Origin: Oligoflexia bacterium
GTDB lineage: Bacteria > Bdellovibrionota > UBA1018
Direction: 5' to 3'
Assembly: GCA_903854365.1 (NCBI GenBank)
Contig: CAINWE010000166.1
Location: forward strand, 1-7,953
Length of the DNA stretch: 7,953 bases
Positions 1 through 5,999 of this stretch are shown here, in pieces (positions within the stretch are counted from its first letter, which is position 1; every line of letters begins with the position of its first letter). The notes below the pieces were generated by a model. The model searched no databases. It was given only the letters and a program-made list of their open reading frames with translations, and had not been told where the DNA came from. The translations under genes and the position numbers were made by a program.

Positions 1-1298
1 TGGGTTTGGGTTGAGGCAAATAAGAGGACGGTAAATCCCGATTGAATCGCCTTTGTGAGAGCAGTGTCGAGGTTCGGCAGAGTATACTTGAGCGGATCTT
101 CCGAATGAGCACTGATTTTTAATTCTAGATTTCTGGAAACTCGTTCCGGGGAATCGGAGTTTAAGGGGTCAGGTGAGAGTTGAAGTTGGTCTAAGTAGAT
201 TGAAGGCCATTGATCCTGCGGTTTCGACCATTTTTCCGGATTTAGATAGAGGCCGCTCACAGGCGGTAGAATTTTTAATCGGGTTTCTAGTTCGCTCAGG
301 ATACGAGATTGTTCCTCGTAGAACTGGGTCCAGTTCTGCATACTTTTGAATTCGTCGCTCCAAATCACTAAAGGGGCAGGGGTTTGGGCATTTTTCCCAA
401 GATAGTCCCAAAGACAAGCGGGTTCGTCGTAAACAAAGGGTACCCAAGTATCTGAGTGATCGGGGTACATCCCTTCGCGAATGGCAGTTAGGATCGGATC
501 TCGCACCGAGCGATGGATACCGAGGTCGTCTGCATGGGTTTTTAACCTTTCGCGCAGGGTGGCGGCAGTCTCCGAATTAATCAAAACCTCCCTGGCCGGA
601 GGTATCCAAAGCTCATTGAGCGCCGAGTCTGGGTCTGCTCGCGTTCGTTGTGACTGAGGATCAAACTTTCGCATTCTTTCGACTTCGTCGTCAAAACACT
701 CCACTCGCACTGGGGATTGCGTGTGAGGTACATAAAGGTCCAAGATATCGCCGCGTAGGGCGAAAGTGCCCGGGTCCTCGACTAGGTCGACTCTCTGGTA
801 GCCTCGCATCGTGAGTAACGCAGCGAGCTGAGACTGCGGTTCTAGCTGATGGTTGACTTTGAGATGAAGGGTCCAGCGAGCGCAGAGGTCACGGGGGAGC
901 GTGGCTTGGACGGAAGCAGCAAAAGTAGTGACGATGATGTGTGGTTCATGGGAGCGAACTAATTGCGAAAGAATTCCTATTCGGGCTTGGCGCGTGCGAA
1001 TGGAAGGAGCGACTGAGCTGTAAGGGGATTGTTCCCAAGTAGGAAAATGGCTGATCGTAGGTTTTCTGGTGCACACTGACGCAACGATTGCCTGGAGGTC
1101 CGAGTAAAACTCAGCCGCGAGGTCATCAGTTGGGCAAAGCACTATTGTATTTCGGTTGGAGGCCTGAGTGCTTGCGTTACGTTCAAAAAGCCGAGCAATC
1201 AAGTAGGCTCGTGCGCTGGTGGGCGCTCCACGAACTCGGATTGGATCGGTTGATTGGGAGAGGAGCCTAAAAATGTCCTCCAATTTGGGGGAAAACAT
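1..1298 (-). CDS. mfd: Transcription-repair coupling factor Mfd, N-terminal part (runs off the left edge)
   Basis: Mfd removes RNA polymerase stalled at DNA lesions and recruits UvrA for nucleotide excision repair. An open frame of 432 codons (3-1298) is visible; the family usually has 1,100-1,200 residues, so the RNA-polymerase-interacting, translocase and C-terminal domains lie outside. The visible part is the UvrB-like module. It shows a degenerate P-loop region (RGAPTSARA, residues 23-31), the WEQSPY motif (89-93 region) followed by an Arg-rich stretch, GYQRVD (166-171), a GTFALRGDILDLY block (177-189), FDDEVERMRKFD and SQRT (202-219), then PPAREVL (233-239). A degenerate Walker A is normal here because domain 1 of Mfd does not hydrolyse ATP. 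The ATG at 1296-1298 is the likely start, since an in-frame TAA lies just upstream. It is transcribed divergently from nuo and nothing links the two functionally. Identification rests on motif order and is firm. Confidence 0.93.
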   Translation of the reverse strand, partial: MFSPKLEDIFRLLSQSTDPIRVRGAPTSARAYLIARLFERNASTQASNRNTIVLCPTDDLAAEFYSDLQAIVASVCTRKPTISHFPTWEQSPYSSVAPSIRTRQARIGILSQLVRSHEPHIIVTTFAASVQATLPRDLCARWTLHLKVNHQLEPQSQLAALLTMRGYQRVDLVEDPGTFALRGDILDLYVPHTQSPVRVECFDDEVERMRKFDPQSQRTRADPDSALNELWIPPAREVLINSETAATLRERLKTHADDLGIHRSVRDPILTAIREGMYPDHSDTWVPFVYDEPACLWDYLGKNAQTPAPLVIWSDEFKSMQNWTQFYEEQSRILSELETRLKILPPVSGLYLNPEKWSKPQDQWPSIYLDQLQLSPDPLNSDSPERVSRNLELKISAHSEDPLKYTLPNLDTALTKAIQSGFTVLLFASTQT

Positions 1299-1305
1299 AA
1301 GGTTT

Positions 1306-1334
1306 TATCTACTCACCTTGACACAAAATTTCAA
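1306..1334 (-). promoter_or_regulatory. Weak candidate promoter for mfd
   Basis: On the minus strand TTGAAA (1329-1334) is followed after 17 bases by TAGATA (1306-1311). The -35 box matches 5 of 6 consensus bases, the -10 only 3 of 6. Initiation would fall at about 1299-1300, giving a nearly leaderless mfd mRNA. That conflicts with a possible Shine-Dalgarno (AGGTGAG, about 13 bases before the ATG) in the same stretch, so either the promoter or that ribosome site may be spurious. The elements overlap those of the nuo promoter. Confidence 0.25.
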
Positions 1335-1346
1335 CTTCAGTAATCT
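1318..1346 (+). promoter_or_regulatory. Sigma70-type promoter for the nuo operon
   Basis: A perfect TTGACA -35 box (1318-1323) is separated by 17 bases from TAATCT (1341-1346). The -10 keeps the first, second and last bases of TATAAT, which matter most. Initiation near 1353 would give a leader of about 45 bases before the nuoA ATG at 1399. It is the only good promoter-like pair in the 100-base gap and points toward nuoA. No clear operator palindrome is visible around it. Confidence 0.6.
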
Positions 1347-1384
1347 TTTCGCAAGCTTCATTGAAAATCAGGAAGAGCGAACTC

Positions 1385-1388
1385 GGAG
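1385..1388 (+). promoter_or_regulatory. Ribosome binding site deciding the nuoA start
   Basis: GGAG lies 10 bases before ATG 1399. The frame is open further upstream to an ATG at 1219, but that extension would overlap mfd, would include the promoter and has no resemblance to NuoA. The start is therefore placed at 1399, or at the adjacent ATG 1402. Confidence 0.6.
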
Positions 1389-1398
1389 TAACAAATCC

Positions 1399-1824
1399 AT
1401 GATGAGCAGTTGGGATTCCTATTATGTTGTTTTTTTGTCTGCTCTTCTCTCTCTGGCGGTGCCAGGGATCCTTTCTTTAATCTCTTTCGCGTTTTTTCCA
1501 AAAACTCCGGCAGTCCGGCCCGGAAAGTTTGTTGGATTTCCTTCAGGACCAAGGAGTCGAACTGTACTTGGGCAGCGGGTGAACGTTAGGTTCTTTTTAG
1601 CTGTGAATGCCGCGTTAGTGTTGATTGCCCTGGCGTTGGAGCTAATCCCGAGTGCAACGACACTTCAGACTGAAAATAGAGATGGGCTTTTGAAAGGATT
1701 AGTTGCCATCGTAAGTATCGCCACCTTCTCCGTGTTAGGGTTGCTCTACTCTGTGCGGAAGGGTGATATGGGTTGGCTGAACTCCTTTCAGGATAAAGCT
1801 TCTCCCGAAAGGAAAAAAGTCTAA
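1399..1824 (+). CDS. nuoA: Divergent NuoA-like membrane subunit of a complex I-type assembly
   Basis: NuoA is a small three-helix subunit next to NuoH and NuoJ that helps form the link between the quinone site and the membrane proton path. This 141-residue protein has three hydrophobic segments (about 9-33, 63-86, 97-118), a PKTPAVRPGK loop before residue 44 and a C-terminal YSVRKGDMGW that resembles canonical NuoA. Position and length also fit. The signature acids are missing. The usual Y-E-S-G reads F-P-S-G (P48), and F-D-V-E aligns without gaps to L-I-A-L (75-78). The only nearby acid is E81, three residues downstream. Taken alone this sequence would be hard to call; the operon context makes it convincing. 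It is the first gene of the operon and is followed by nuoB after one base. Confidence 0.75.
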   Translation: MMSSWDSYYVVFLSALLSLAVPGILSLISFAFFPKTPAVRPGKFVGFPSGPRSRTVLGQRVNVRFFLAVNAALVLIALALELIPSATTLQTENRDGLLKGLVAIVSIATFSVLGLLYSVRKGDMGWLNSFQDKASPERKKV

Positions 1825-1825
1825 G

Positions 1826-2299
1826 ATGTCAGGGTCATTTTACTTATCGACAGTTGGCAAGGTGCTGAAGTGGGCCAGGTCGAAATCCCTCTGGTACATT
1901 TCCACCGGAACTGGGTGTTGTGCAGACGAGGTGCTTGGGGCAATGGGCTGTCGGTATGACCTAGAGCGATTCGGATGTTTGGCTCAAGTGGATCCTCGGC
2001 AGGCCGATTTGCTGATTGTTTGTGGGGTGGTTTCCTATAAAGTTGCCCCGTATCTTAAGGAGCTTTACGATGAGATGCTGGCGCCTAAGTACGTGCTGGC
2101 AGTGGGTTCGTGCGCAAATTGCGGCGGCCCTTTTTCTCAAGAGTCGAATTATTCGGTAGTAGCCGGGGCGGATCAGGTGATCCCCGTGGATGTTTTTGTG
2201 CCAGGTTGTCCTCCACGCCCGGAGGCAATTATGAACGGACTCATAGCGCTGCAGGAAAAAATAAGTGGACAAGAATCAAATCGTTTCGAAAATAAATAG
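1826..2299 (+). CDS. nuoB: NuoB-like subunit with cluster N2 (PSST/20-kDa family)
   Basis: NuoB carries [4Fe-4S] cluster N2, the last electron carrier before the quinone site, and sits between NuoD, NuoI and NuoH. The 157 residues match the family throughout. Cluster ligands are the adjacent C31-C32, C96 in GSCANCGG and C128 in VPGCPPRPEA. Other landmarks are the RYDLERFG block (43-50), DPRQADLLIV (56-65) and PVDVFVPG (120-127). The Glu four residues after the first Cys (E35) is kept. K-M-A-P of typical members is K-V-A-P here (72-75), a small change at the quinone side. There are additional Cys at 42, 51, 66 and 99. The redox function therefore looks intact, unlike the proton-coupling parts of neighbouring subunits. 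The start follows an AAAGGA-type site about 12 bases upstream. The last 35 bases overlap nuoC. Confidence 0.93.
   Translation: MSGSFYLSTVGKVLKWARSKSLWYISTGTGCCADEVLGAMGCRYDLERFGCLAQVDPRQADLLIVCGVVSYKVAPYLKELYDEMLAPKYVLAVGSCANCGGPFSQESNYSVVAGADQVIPVDVFVPGCPPRPEAIMNGLIALQEKISGQESNRFENK
2253..2256 (+). promoter_or_regulatory. Ribosome binding site supporting the GTG start of nuoC
   Basis: AGGA at 8 bases before GTG 2265, inside the end of nuoB. It supports a nuoC start that overlaps nuoB by 35 bases rather than one further downstream. Confidence 0.55.
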
Positions 2300-2762
2300 G
2301 GCAGCGCCTGGTGCAGTCTTGGAGGCGAGGCGATTCGGTCGCTCTGACATGACTTCGGTTTGGATTGAAGCCCAATCCATCGAGAAAGTCGCGGAGTTGC
2401 TGCGTTTTGATCCTGATATTTCGTTGGATTGGCTCGAAAACCTTTCTGTAGTTGAGTTGGATGGTTGCTTAGTCCTTTCTTATTTTTTGCTTTCGACTGC
2501 GCATCCGAAATTGGAAATCGTGGTTCGTTCCTCATTAGTCCCAGACACCCTACAGGCCGAGGTCGAAGTTCCATCGGTGCAGGCGGTTTGGCCCATGGGG
2601 ATTGCTATGGAGCAAGAAGCTCATCTCCTGTTCGGTGTTCGCTTTCGAGCGAGCAGTTTGGAGCACAAGCCAAAACAAGATTTTGATTTTGGGAGGCTTT
2701 TCTCTACAAAATTTCCGGATGAAATTCGAGGATTTCCGCTGAGAAAGAAATACGGCAAATGA
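2265..2762 (+). CDS. nuoC: Divergent NuoC-like subunit (30-kDa family)
   Basis: NuoC is a structural protein of the connecting arm that packs on NuoD and NuoI and holds no cofactor. The 165-residue product has the expected layout: an N-terminal alpha/beta part, a middle strand region (LDGCLVLSYFLLST, 65-78; LEIVVRSSL, 83-91), then SVQAVWP (104-110), LFGVRF (122-127) and a C-terminal GFPLRKKY (156-163) equivalent to the canonical G-x-P-L-R-K-D-Y. The usual E-R-E-x-x-D before the F-G-I is E-Q-E-A-H-L here (116-121), and the canonical L-R-R-I-L segment is not recognisable. Translation starts at GTG, overlapping nuoB by 35 bases, and the stop overlaps the nuoD start (ATGA). It is a separate gene and not fused to nuoD as in some bacteria. 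Identity rests on the C-terminal motif plus position. Confidence 0.82.
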   Translation: MDKNQIVSKINRAAPGAVLEARRFGRSDMTSVWIEAQSIEKVAELLRFDPDISLDWLENLSVVELDGCLVLSYFLLSTAHPKLEIVVRSSLVPDTLQAEVEVPSVQAVWPMGIAMEQEAHLLFGVRFRASSLEHKPKQDFDFGRLFSTKFPDEIRGFPLRKKYGK

Positions 2763-3895
2763 ACGACAGCAATGGCGAAGTCTTAAGGACTGATCTCACA
2801 TCATGGACCATAGGGCCTTACCACGGGTCTTTGCCGGCTCCAATGAAGTTATGTTTAAGTTTGGACGGTGAAATTATTACCGACTGTGAAGTTGAGACGG
2901 GTTTTCTTCACCGTGGCTTAGAGAAGGCCTGCGAACTTCACTCTTGGAAGGCCACCGTGGCTTACGCCGATCACTTGGATCCGGAGTGTGCAGTTTTCGG
3001 CGAGTTAGTTCTTTGCTTGGCAGTAGAACAATTAGCAGAAATAGAAGTTCCACTAAGGGCACAGTGTATTCGAGTGGTGTTGGCTGAGCTTGCTAGAATT
3101 TCTGGGCACCTGTCTTTTATGGTGAGGATGGCGAAAGCTGTTGGGTCAGAAACTATTATTCATTATTTGTTGAGGGATCGAGAGAAAATTCTTGATCTTT
3201 TTGAGTTATTAACCGGCGCACGATTTTCGCTCAATTTTTTGAGGTATGGTGGTGTTAGTGCTGACGTGACGGATGGTTTTATTGAACGAGTGTTGGAAGT
3301 TTGTGAGTTGATTAGGATCCGAATGAAGGAGTATAACGACCTTTTTACCTTTAATTTTGGATTTTTAAAGCGAACTTCTGAGGTTGCAGCGATTTCAAAA
3401 AATCTTGTTTCTCACTGCGGTATGACGGGCCCTAATGCCAGGGCTTCGGGTGTTTCTATAGATGTTCGAAAAGTGTTCCCCTACTCCGGTTATGATCGTA
3501 TTGATTTTGAAATTCCACTGGGGCACGGTGAAGGAGGGGTGGTGGGAGATGTGCACGATCGGTTTTTGATTCGCCTCCGTGAAATCACCCAAAGCATGGA
3601 GATTTTAAAGCAGTTACTGGATGTAGTGCCTGCTGGTGATTATATGAGTACAAAATGTGATCAAACTTCAGTGATTCCGCCGGGGGAGTCTTATGTAAGA
3701 ATTGAAAGTTCGAGGGGACTATTAGGGTGTCATGTGGTTTCGGACGGTAGAAATTCGCCGAGTCGGGTGCAGTTTCGGACCCCTACAGTTGCAAATTTAT
3801 TAGCCATCCCTCAGATTGTTCGGGGCATACGGATTGAGGATTTGCCCGTGGTTTTGGCAAGTCTGGACCTTGGCATTGCAGAGGCTGACCGATGA
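2759..3895 (+). CDS. nuoD: NuoD-like subunit (49-kDa family) lacking the quinone-site residues
   Basis: NuoD normally forms, with NuoB, the quinone head-group pocket. The 378-residue product aligns along its length: G-P-x-H (19-22), TGFLHRGLEK (47-56), REKILDLFE (141-149), TGARFSLNFLRYGGV (152-166), TGPNARASGV (223-232), DVRKVFPYSGYD (235-246), PPGESYVRIESSRG (307-320), VVSDG (326-330) and a C-terminal ASLDLGIAEADR. Aligned without gaps to the Thermus Nqo4 N-terminal half (constant offset of 12), three functional positions are changed: quinone-ligand His38 is P26, Tyr87 is P75, and the coupling Asp139 is A127. The Cys pairs that bind nickel in related [NiFe] hydrogenases are also absent, so it is not a group 4 hydrogenase large subunit. 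It starts four bases before the end of nuoC and ends overlapping nuoH. Confidence 0.92.
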   Translation: MNDSNGEVLRTDLTSWTIGPYHGSLPAPMKLCLSLDGEIITDCEVETGFLHRGLEKACELHSWKATVAYADHLDPECAVFGELVLCLAVEQLAEIEVPLRAQCIRVVLAELARISGHLSFMVRMAKAVGSETIIHYLLRDREKILDLFELLTGARFSLNFLRYGGVSADVTDGFIERVLEVCELIRIRMKEYNDLFTFNFGFLKRTSEVAAISKNLVSHCGMTGPNARASGVSIDVRKVFPYSGYDRIDFEIPLGHGEGGVVGDVHDRFLIRLREITQSMEILKQLLDVVPAGDYMSTKCDQTSVIPPGESYVRIESSRGLLGCHVVSDGRNSPSRVQFRTPTVANLLAIPQIVRGIRIEDLPVVLASLDLGIAEADR

Positions 3896-4971
3896 TAAGC
3901 GCGGAAAATTCGTGGATAGTGGCTTGGGGTGAGGCATTTGGTCTTCCGGAAGGAGTGCCCCACTGGATTTATTCTGCGGCCGCATTGATTTTTATTTTTT
4001 GTTTCGTGATTGTGCCGTGCGGCGGCCTCATGTCTTATTTTGAGCGGAAGTTATCGGCTGATCTTCAAGCTCGGGTTGGGCCCAATCGGGCGGGGCCAGC
4101 GGGTATTCTTCAGCCTATTGCAGACCTATTGAAACTGCTTCAAAAGGAAGCCCGATCTGAATGGAATTGGAAGGAAAGTTTGTGGTTAAGTGTGCACACC
4201 ATGGCGCTTTTCTCAACATTGGCCGTGCTGCCCTTAGGTTCTATGGCTTTGTTGGTGAATACTGAAATGAGTGTTTTTTTGCCGTTTTGGTCGGCTCTCG
4301 TTCTTGCCTTGGGGACGATGCTTTTAGGGTTAAGTCAGAACTCAGTGCCGGGATGGTTTGGTGGAATTCGGGTTGCTGCGCAAACGTTAGCGGGTTCTTT
4401 TCCTGCTTTGATCTCTCTACTTTGCACGGGCGTTCGGTCCGGTAGTTTTCGCTGGAGTGCATTAGCTGAGTCTCAAGGCTTTTCTCCTTGGGATTGGACT
4501 GTGGTGGCAAATCCATTTCAGTTAGTAGCTTTTTGCGTTTTCGTGGTGAGCGGACTAGTCTTATTGGCTATTGCTCCTCTTGATGGGGGCTTATCCATGT
4601 CTGATATTCATGGTGGAGTCTCCTCTCATCTCTACGGAATGAGATTAAGCTTATTTAGATTTGGGAGATTTTATGGATTTTTTTTCTGGAGCGTGATCAC
4701 GGTAGTTCTCTTCTTAGGTGCTTGGGATTTGCCGAGCCAGCTTGTAATTCCATTAAGAATGGGTGGTGCAGGCCGTTTGTTGGCTTTCATCGAGTTAGCT
4801 TGGTTGCTGATCAAAACTTTTGCTCTTATGCTTTTAATTATTTGGATCGCAAAGGTGAATTCCCGGAGTCGCGTTGATCAGATTACTGATTTTGCCTGGA
4901 AGGTTTTGAGCCCCTTCTCGTTGGCTGCTTTAGTGGGGGCGAGTCTATGCGCCGGATGGAGGGCATTTTAG
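3892..4971 (+). CDS. nuoH: NuoH-like membrane subunit with most loop acids lost
   Basis: NuoH is the membrane subunit that contacts the quinone chamber and links it to the antiporter-like subunits. The 359-residue protein has eight or so hydrophobic segments and a very well kept first half: the FERKLSADLQARVGPNRAGP block (50-69), LQPIADLLKLLQKEA (73-87) and a PGWFGG-IR-AAQTL stretch (153-166). RVDQITDFAWK (327-337) matches the canonical R-Y-D-Q-x-x-x-x-x-W-K near the end. The acidic loop that normally reads A-E-x-N-R-x-P-F-D with several Glu aligns without gaps at 228-263 but is changed: only D231 (E. coli D213) is kept and E220 becomes D238. E216, E218, E228 and E241 become L234, M236, H246 and R259. 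E157 of the S-Y-E motif appears to be S169. An AGAGG site precedes the ATG by 7 bases. Confidence 0.92.
   Translation: MISAENSWIVAWGEAFGLPEGVPHWIYSAAALIFIFCFVIVPCGGLMSYFERKLSADLQARVGPNRAGPAGILQPIADLLKLLQKEARSEWNWKESLWLSVHTMALFSTLAVLPLGSMALLVNTEMSVFLPFWSALVLALGTMLLGLSQNSVPGWFGGIRVAAQTLAGSFPALISLLCTGVRSGSFRWSALAESQGFSPWDWTVVANPFQLVAFCVFVVSGLVLLAIAPLDGGLSMSDIHGGVSSHLYGMRLSLFRFGRFYGFFFWSVITVVLFLGAWDLPSQLVIPLRMGGAGRLLAFIELAWLLIKTFALMLLIIWIAKVNSRSRVDQITDFAWKVLSPFSLAALVGASLCAGWRAF
4958..4963 (+). promoter_or_regulatory. Strong ribosome binding site for nuoI (TTG start)
   Basis: GGAGGG lies 8 bases before TTG 4972, inside the end of nuoH. It is the strongest Shine-Dalgarno seen in the operon and supports the rare TTG start immediately after the nuoH stop. 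Confidence 0.7.
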
Positions 4972-5505
4972 TTGAAGAGGTCAATTTTTTCAGCGCTAGC
5001 CCTTTATGTGAGAGATGTTTTCTTGGGGGCATGGTCTATTGCAGGATCGTGTATGACAGCTTTCCCTTACTTGCTGCGGTGGGGCGATTTACGAAAAGAA
5101 GTGACTGAAGGTTATCCAGATCCTATTTCCTCGAAAACGGCCGACGATCTTCCAACAAGGAGCCGAGGGTTGCTCTTTAATGAGATTGATCGTTGCACCG
5201 GCTGCAAGGCATGCGAAGAGGTTTGTCCTTGCCACTGTATTCGTGTTGAGGAGCAGCCCGGACCTGATCCGAGTAAGTCCTGGGTGACTGTCTTTGATGT
5301 GGATTTTTCGCGTTGTATTTTTTGCGGACTTTGTGTTGAGGTTTGTCAACCTGGATCCTTAGTGCATACTCGGCAATATGAAGGCGCAGCCTATGATGTG
5401 AGTGACTTAGTCGCGAGTTTTGGGCGAGGGCCTGTGACCGATGAGCAGCGAACTAAATGGGCGCTTCGGCGTAAACTAGGTGAGAGTGATGGGGCCCTAA
5501 AATGA
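4972..5505 (+). CDS. nuoI: NuoI-like 2x[4Fe-4S] ferredoxin subunit (TYKY/23-kDa family)
   Basis: NuoI holds clusters N6a and N6b, which pass electrons to N2 in NuoB. The 177-residue product shows both ligand sets complete: C75-x2-C78-x2-C81-x3-C85-P and C115-x2-C118-x2-C121-x3-C125. The amphipathic N-terminal region (about 1-38) is typical of the part that lies on NuoH. PTRSRG (61-66) matches the conserved P-R-x-R-G before the first cluster. The Pro that normally follows the last Cys of the second set is Gln (C125-Q126). Additional Cys at 87 and 89 lie just after the first cluster; the second of these is common in ferredoxin-like domains. With nuoE, nuoF and nuoG absent here, NuoI is the most exposed electron entry point, perhaps from a ferredoxin; that is inference. 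Start TTG; the end overlaps nuoJ (ATGA). Confidence 0.94.
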   Translation: MKRSIFSALALYVRDVFLGAWSIAGSCMTAFPYLLRWGDLRKEVTEGYPDPISSKTADDLPTRSRGLLFNEIDRCTGCKACEEVCPCHCIRVEEQPGPDPSKSWVTVFDVDFSRCIFCGLCVEVCQPGSLVHTRQYEGAAYDVSDLVASFGRGPVTDEQRTKWALRRKLGESDGALK

Positions 5506-5999
5506 TCAGTTGGGTTTTTGCTGGAATTACTCTAGCTGCGGTTTTTATGGCGACGTTTGTGGCCCATATTCGAGTAGCGATCCTAGCGCTCTGGGTGGCG
5601 GGCTTGGGGATTGGAGCCGTCTACTTAACTTTGGGGGCCGAGTTTTTGGCAATTGTCCAATGGATCGTGTCCACTTTGGTGACCATTTCGTTTTTATTTT
5701 TTGCCGTGATGTTTGGAGAATACGATCCACCAGAGGTCAAGAAAACTGGCAAAACGCTTTTTGTTCAAATGATTTCCATGGTGTTGGGATGTGTTTTTGC
5801 TATTTTGCTTGGATTGATGTCGCGCAGTTTGCCGAGCGGGCCGCAGACTGAATTTGCGGACGGGAGCGACCTAAAAATCTTGGGTCGCATCCTCAGTCAG
5901 GAGAATCTCCTTTCTCTTGAAGTGCTCGCTCTGACTCTTTTTCTAGTCCTCGTAGGTGGAGGGGTTGTAGCCCGATCTGAGGAAGGAGACTCTTCATGA
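5502..5999 (+). CDS. nuoJ: NuoJ-like membrane subunit
   Basis: NuoJ is a five-helix membrane subunit beside NuoA and NuoK; its third helix is a switch in proton coupling. The 165-residue protein has five hydrophobic segments (about 3-20, 25-44, 48-71, 87-107, 135-157), the TLGAEF motif (43-48), FFAVMFGEY (66-74) and a final helix with E140 at the position of the conserved acid. The TM3 motif, canonically I-V-Y-x-G-A-I, aligns gap-free with E. coli to I-V-S-T-L-V-T (55-61). The conserved Tyr59 is S57 and the Gly61 that allows the helix to bulge is L59. Identity rests on the TM2-TM3 alignment, length and position. The gene overlaps both neighbours by four bases, and its own ribosome site is poor, so it probably depends on coupling to nuoI translation. 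Confidence 0.87.
   Translation: MISWVFAGITLAAVFMATFVAHIRVAILALWVAGLGIGAVYLTLGAEFLAIVQWIVSTLVTISFLFFAVMFGEYDPPEVKKTGKTLFVQMISMVLGCVFAILLGLMSRSLPSGPQTEFADGSDLKILGRILSQENLLSLEVLALTLFLVLVGGGVVARSEEGDSS

Noticed and set aside
169..447. 92-codon minus-strand open frame
   Set aside because: It lies within mfd in another frame; the mfd frame shows clear family motifs.
1..1298. UvrB instead of Mfd on the minus strand
   Set aside because: The P-loop is degenerate and the GYQRVD...LRGDILDLY block with FDPQSQRT reads as Mfd; UvrB would have an intact Walker A near its start.
1219..1398. N-terminal 60-residue extension of nuoA
   Set aside because: It would overlap mfd and contain the promoter, and is not NuoA-like; GGAG before ATG 1399 gives a better start.
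2173..2574. 133-codon minus-strand open frame across the nuoB/nuoC join
   Set aside because: It is antisense to two well-supported genes and has no recognisable motif or ribosome site.
2759..3895. nuoD as a group 4 [NiFe] hydrogenase large subunit (Ech/Mbh/Hyc type)
   Set aside because: Neither of the two C-x2-C nickel-binding motifs is present, and the C-terminus ends as in NuoD (SLD...ADR).
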